6,449 bases of DNA, from positions 1 through 6,449 of the forward strand of contig WJLP01000014.1 in assembly GCA_014728435.1 (NCBI GenBank), read 5' to 3'. Origin of the DNA: Candidatus Uhrbacteria bacterium. GTDB lineage: Bacteria > Patescibacteriota > Patescibacteriia > 2-12-FULL-60-25. Every line of letters starts with the position of its first letter. Position 1 is the stretch's first letter. Under the pieces are notes generated by a model. It worked only from the letters and a program-made list of their open reading frames with translations, was not told the origin of the DNA and made no database searches. Position numbers and translations under genes: made by a program. Of this stretch, positions 5,712 through 6,449 are shown one piece after another.

Positions 5712-5762
5712 ATCGCCAAAGGCGATCAAGAGTAATTAGCAAATAGCAATTACTGAAATTGC
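5712..5762 (-). repeat. Cluster of three inverted repeats upstream of the NYN gene
   Basis: In transcription order: GCAATT with AATTGC (5762-5757 and 5751-5746, 5-base spacer); AGTAATT with AATTACT (5754-5748 and 5737-5731, 10-base spacer); and ATCGCC with GGCGAT (5726-5721 and 5717-5712, 3-base loop). The first two overlap, so only one can form at a time. The last ends 23 bases before the start codon. They could be a small mRNA switch or operator sites. Confidence 0.4.
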
Positions 5763-5787
5763 GATCCGGGTTTGCTTTGTGAATAAA

Positions 5788-5796
5788 TTTATAACA
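5788..5796 (-). promoter_or_regulatory. Possible extended -10 promoter for the NYN gene
   Basis: The minus strand reads TGTTATAAA, one mismatch from an extended -10 element, with a poor -35 (TTTCTT) 17 bases upstream. It lies just past the rpsO terminator. If used, it gives a leader of about 90 bases containing the three inverted repeats at 5712-5762. Confidence 0.35.
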
Positions 5797-5822
5797 GTTT
5801 ATAGCTCCGAAAGAAATAAAGC

Positions 5823-5852
5823 AAAAAAACCGGCGCGTGACCGGATTTTTTT
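5823..5852 (-). terminator. Intrinsic terminator of rpsO
   Basis: On the minus strand an A-tract and T precede CCGG (5844-5841), a 7-base loop, CCGG (5833-5830) and TTTTTTT. The A and T tracts extend the stem with one bulged base. It lies about 35 bases after the rpsO stop. The layout is near-symmetric and could also work for plus-strand transcripts. Confidence 0.82.
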
Positions 5853-5886
5853 GTTTTTGCACGATGTACGAGGTACAAAGTACGGA

Positions 5887-6147
5887 TTAGATCTTCAGTT
5901 TGCTCATGAGTTCATCGTAGGCTTTTGAATCTTCGCGTTTCAAATACTTCATGAGGCGGCGGCGTTCGCCGACTTTTTTGATCAGACCGCGGCGTGAGGA
6001 AAAATCTTTTTTATGCGAGCGGAGATGGCCGGTAAGTTCTTTGACTTCCTCGGTAAGGATGGCGATTTGAACCTGAGGTGAACCGGTGTCCGTATCGTGG
6101 GTTTTAAACTTTTTAATGATATTTTGCTTTCGCTTTGGATCTAACAT
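5887..6147 (-). CDS. rpsO: 30S ribosomal protein S15
   Basis: An 86-residue protein, close to the family's usual 85-90. S15 binds the central domain of 16S rRNA early in 30S assembly and contributes to a bridge to the 50S subunit. Family signatures are present: DTGSPQVQIAILT (20-32), LTGHLRSHKKDFSSRRGL (38-55) with the rRNA-contacting H41, D48 and S51, and the basic helix RRRLMKYLKR (62-71). Start: ATG at 6147 gives the expected N-terminus (MLDPKRK). Only a weak AAAGA precedes it, and an inverted repeat spans the start codon. It is a single-gene unit here, with a TTGACA promoter and leader of about 110 bases upstream and a terminator downstream. In many bacteria S15 represses its own translation through the leader; that is inferred for this case. 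Confidence 0.97.
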   Translation of the reverse strand: MLDPKRKQNIIKKFKTHDTDTGSPQVQIAILTEEVKELTGHLRSHKKDFSSRRGLIKKVGERRRLMKYLKREDSKAYDELMSKLKI

Positions 6148-6152
6148 AGATC
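6138..6152 (-). promoter_or_regulatory. Inverted repeat spanning the rpsO start codon
   Basis: GATCTA, TGT and TAGATC on the minus strand form a perfect 6-bp stem with a 3-base loop. The A of the ATG is in the stem, and T and G are in the loop. Part of the weak AAAGA ribosome binding site is in or next to the stem. Folding would hinder initiation. Confidence 0.45.
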
Positions 6153-6262
6153 TTTGGCAACTGTGTCATGTGAGCGATCGGTGACAATCGAGCAAATAAC
6201 AGAGTGGCCAGGTCAGCGCGTTCGCGAGCACGGAGCCCGCAAGGCGTAATGTCTTATTAGTA
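6148..6262 (-). promoter_or_regulatory. rpsO mRNA leader, candidate S15 autoregulatory region
   Basis: About 110 bases between the predicted transcription start and the ATG. One strong hairpin pairs GCGGGC (6240-6235) with GCTCGC (6229-6224), extended by two more pairs, with loop TCCGT. A second pairs CGATTG (6190-6185) with CGATCG (6180-6175), with one G-U pair and loop TCAC. It contains no ORF. S15 leaders that bind S15 are known in several bacterial groups with unrelated structures; I cannot match this one to a known class. Confidence 0.45.
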
Positions 6263-6267
6263 AGGAG

Positions 6268-6296
6268 AGGTTAACAGAGATAGTGATTTATGTCAA
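6268..6296 (-). promoter_or_regulatory. Sigma-70-type promoter for rpsO
   Basis: Minus strand: a perfect -35 TTGACA at 6296-6291, a 17-base spacer, and -10 TAACCT at 6273-6268 (three of six consensus bases, with the key TA and final T). The spacing is optimal. A second TTGACA at 6322-6317 has no good -10 at normal spacing. Confidence 0.6.
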
Positions 6297-6318
6297 TCAA
6301 TGTTAGTGAAGGCTTTTG

Positions 6319-6449
6319 TCAACGACTTGGAACAACCACTAAGCATATTTGCAGATAGTTAAGCGGATTTTCGAACATTTTCGGAGCGTTCCAGCGAGCC
6401 TCGAATTCCCGCAATAAATTAGGCAGCCACTTCTTGTGATAGTGATGAA
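6319..6449 (-). CDS. C-terminal fragment of an unidentified protein (cut by right edge)
   Basis: Reading from base 6447 on the minus strand gives 42 residues and a TGA at 6321-6319. The text looks coding: two Trp codons, and an amphipathic stretch (KKWLPNLLREFEARWN) followed by NPLNYLQ. The WN-to-PLNYL layout loosely recalls the end of DDE transposase or integrase domains (YN, then TP and EYL), but this is a weak resemblance. The other two minus frames read less like protein, and one stops early. It ends 23 bases before the rpsO -35. It could also be a decayed gene. Confidence 0.35.
   Translation of the reverse strand, partial: HHYHKKWLPNLLREFEARWNAPKMFENPLNYLQICLVVVPSR

Noticed and set aside
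1..6449. CRISPR array, insertion sequence ends or recoded UGA codons
   Set aside because: No regularly spaced direct repeats of 25-40 bases and no long terminal inverted repeats were seen. No called gene contains an in-frame TGA.

Overview
The window looks like a piece of a Candidate Phyla Radiation (Patescibacteria) genome, although no taxonomic marker beyond ribosomal protein S15 is present. The support is a small S15 (86 aa), a compact NYN-domain protein, very few Shine-Dalgarno sequences, and above all a run of secreted beta-rich proteins of the kind common in these bacteria. No in-frame TGA was seen in any of the called genes, and Gly is encoded by GGN, so I see no sign of a recoded genetic code.

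Every gene I can support lies on the minus strand, so transcription runs from high to low coordinates. From the right edge: a 42-residue C-terminal remnant of an unidentified gene (6319-6449); a consensus -35 with a weaker -10, and a structured leader for rpsO; rpsO itself (5887-6147), closed by an intrinsic terminator; a NYN-family putative ribonuclease (5143-5688); then four consecutive genes for exported proteins. These are a 306-aa protein (3987-4907), a 363-aa protein (2572-3663), a 329-aa DUF916/WxLIP-like membrane-anchored protein (1453-2442), and a large TIG plus fibronectin-III protein cut by the left edge (1-1275, N-terminal 425 residues). Plus-strand ORFs are antisense shadows or unconvincing.

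The four exported proteins form the interesting part. The 329-aa protein has the layout of the Firmicutes WxL-interacting proteins: signal peptide, DUF916-like domain, second beta domain, C-terminal membrane helix and a lysine tail. The 306- and 363-aa proteins share a C-terminal module that starts at a TLEF motif, passes through TNAxNG(Y/F) and ends in YQQxVxY, which resembles in layout the WxL domain that Firmicutes WxLIPs bind. With the large TIG/Fn3 protein next door, the locus resembles a WxL-type surface complex in an unexpected lineage. This is an inference from motif order and gene order, not a demonstrated homology.

The exported-protein genes look like mostly separate transcription units. 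Strong or candidate terminators follow rpsO, the 363-aa gene and the DUF916-like gene, and extended -10 elements precede the 306-aa gene and the TIG/Fn3 gene. The 323-base gap before the 363-aa gene is dense in nested inverted repeats and may hold a structured RNA leader.
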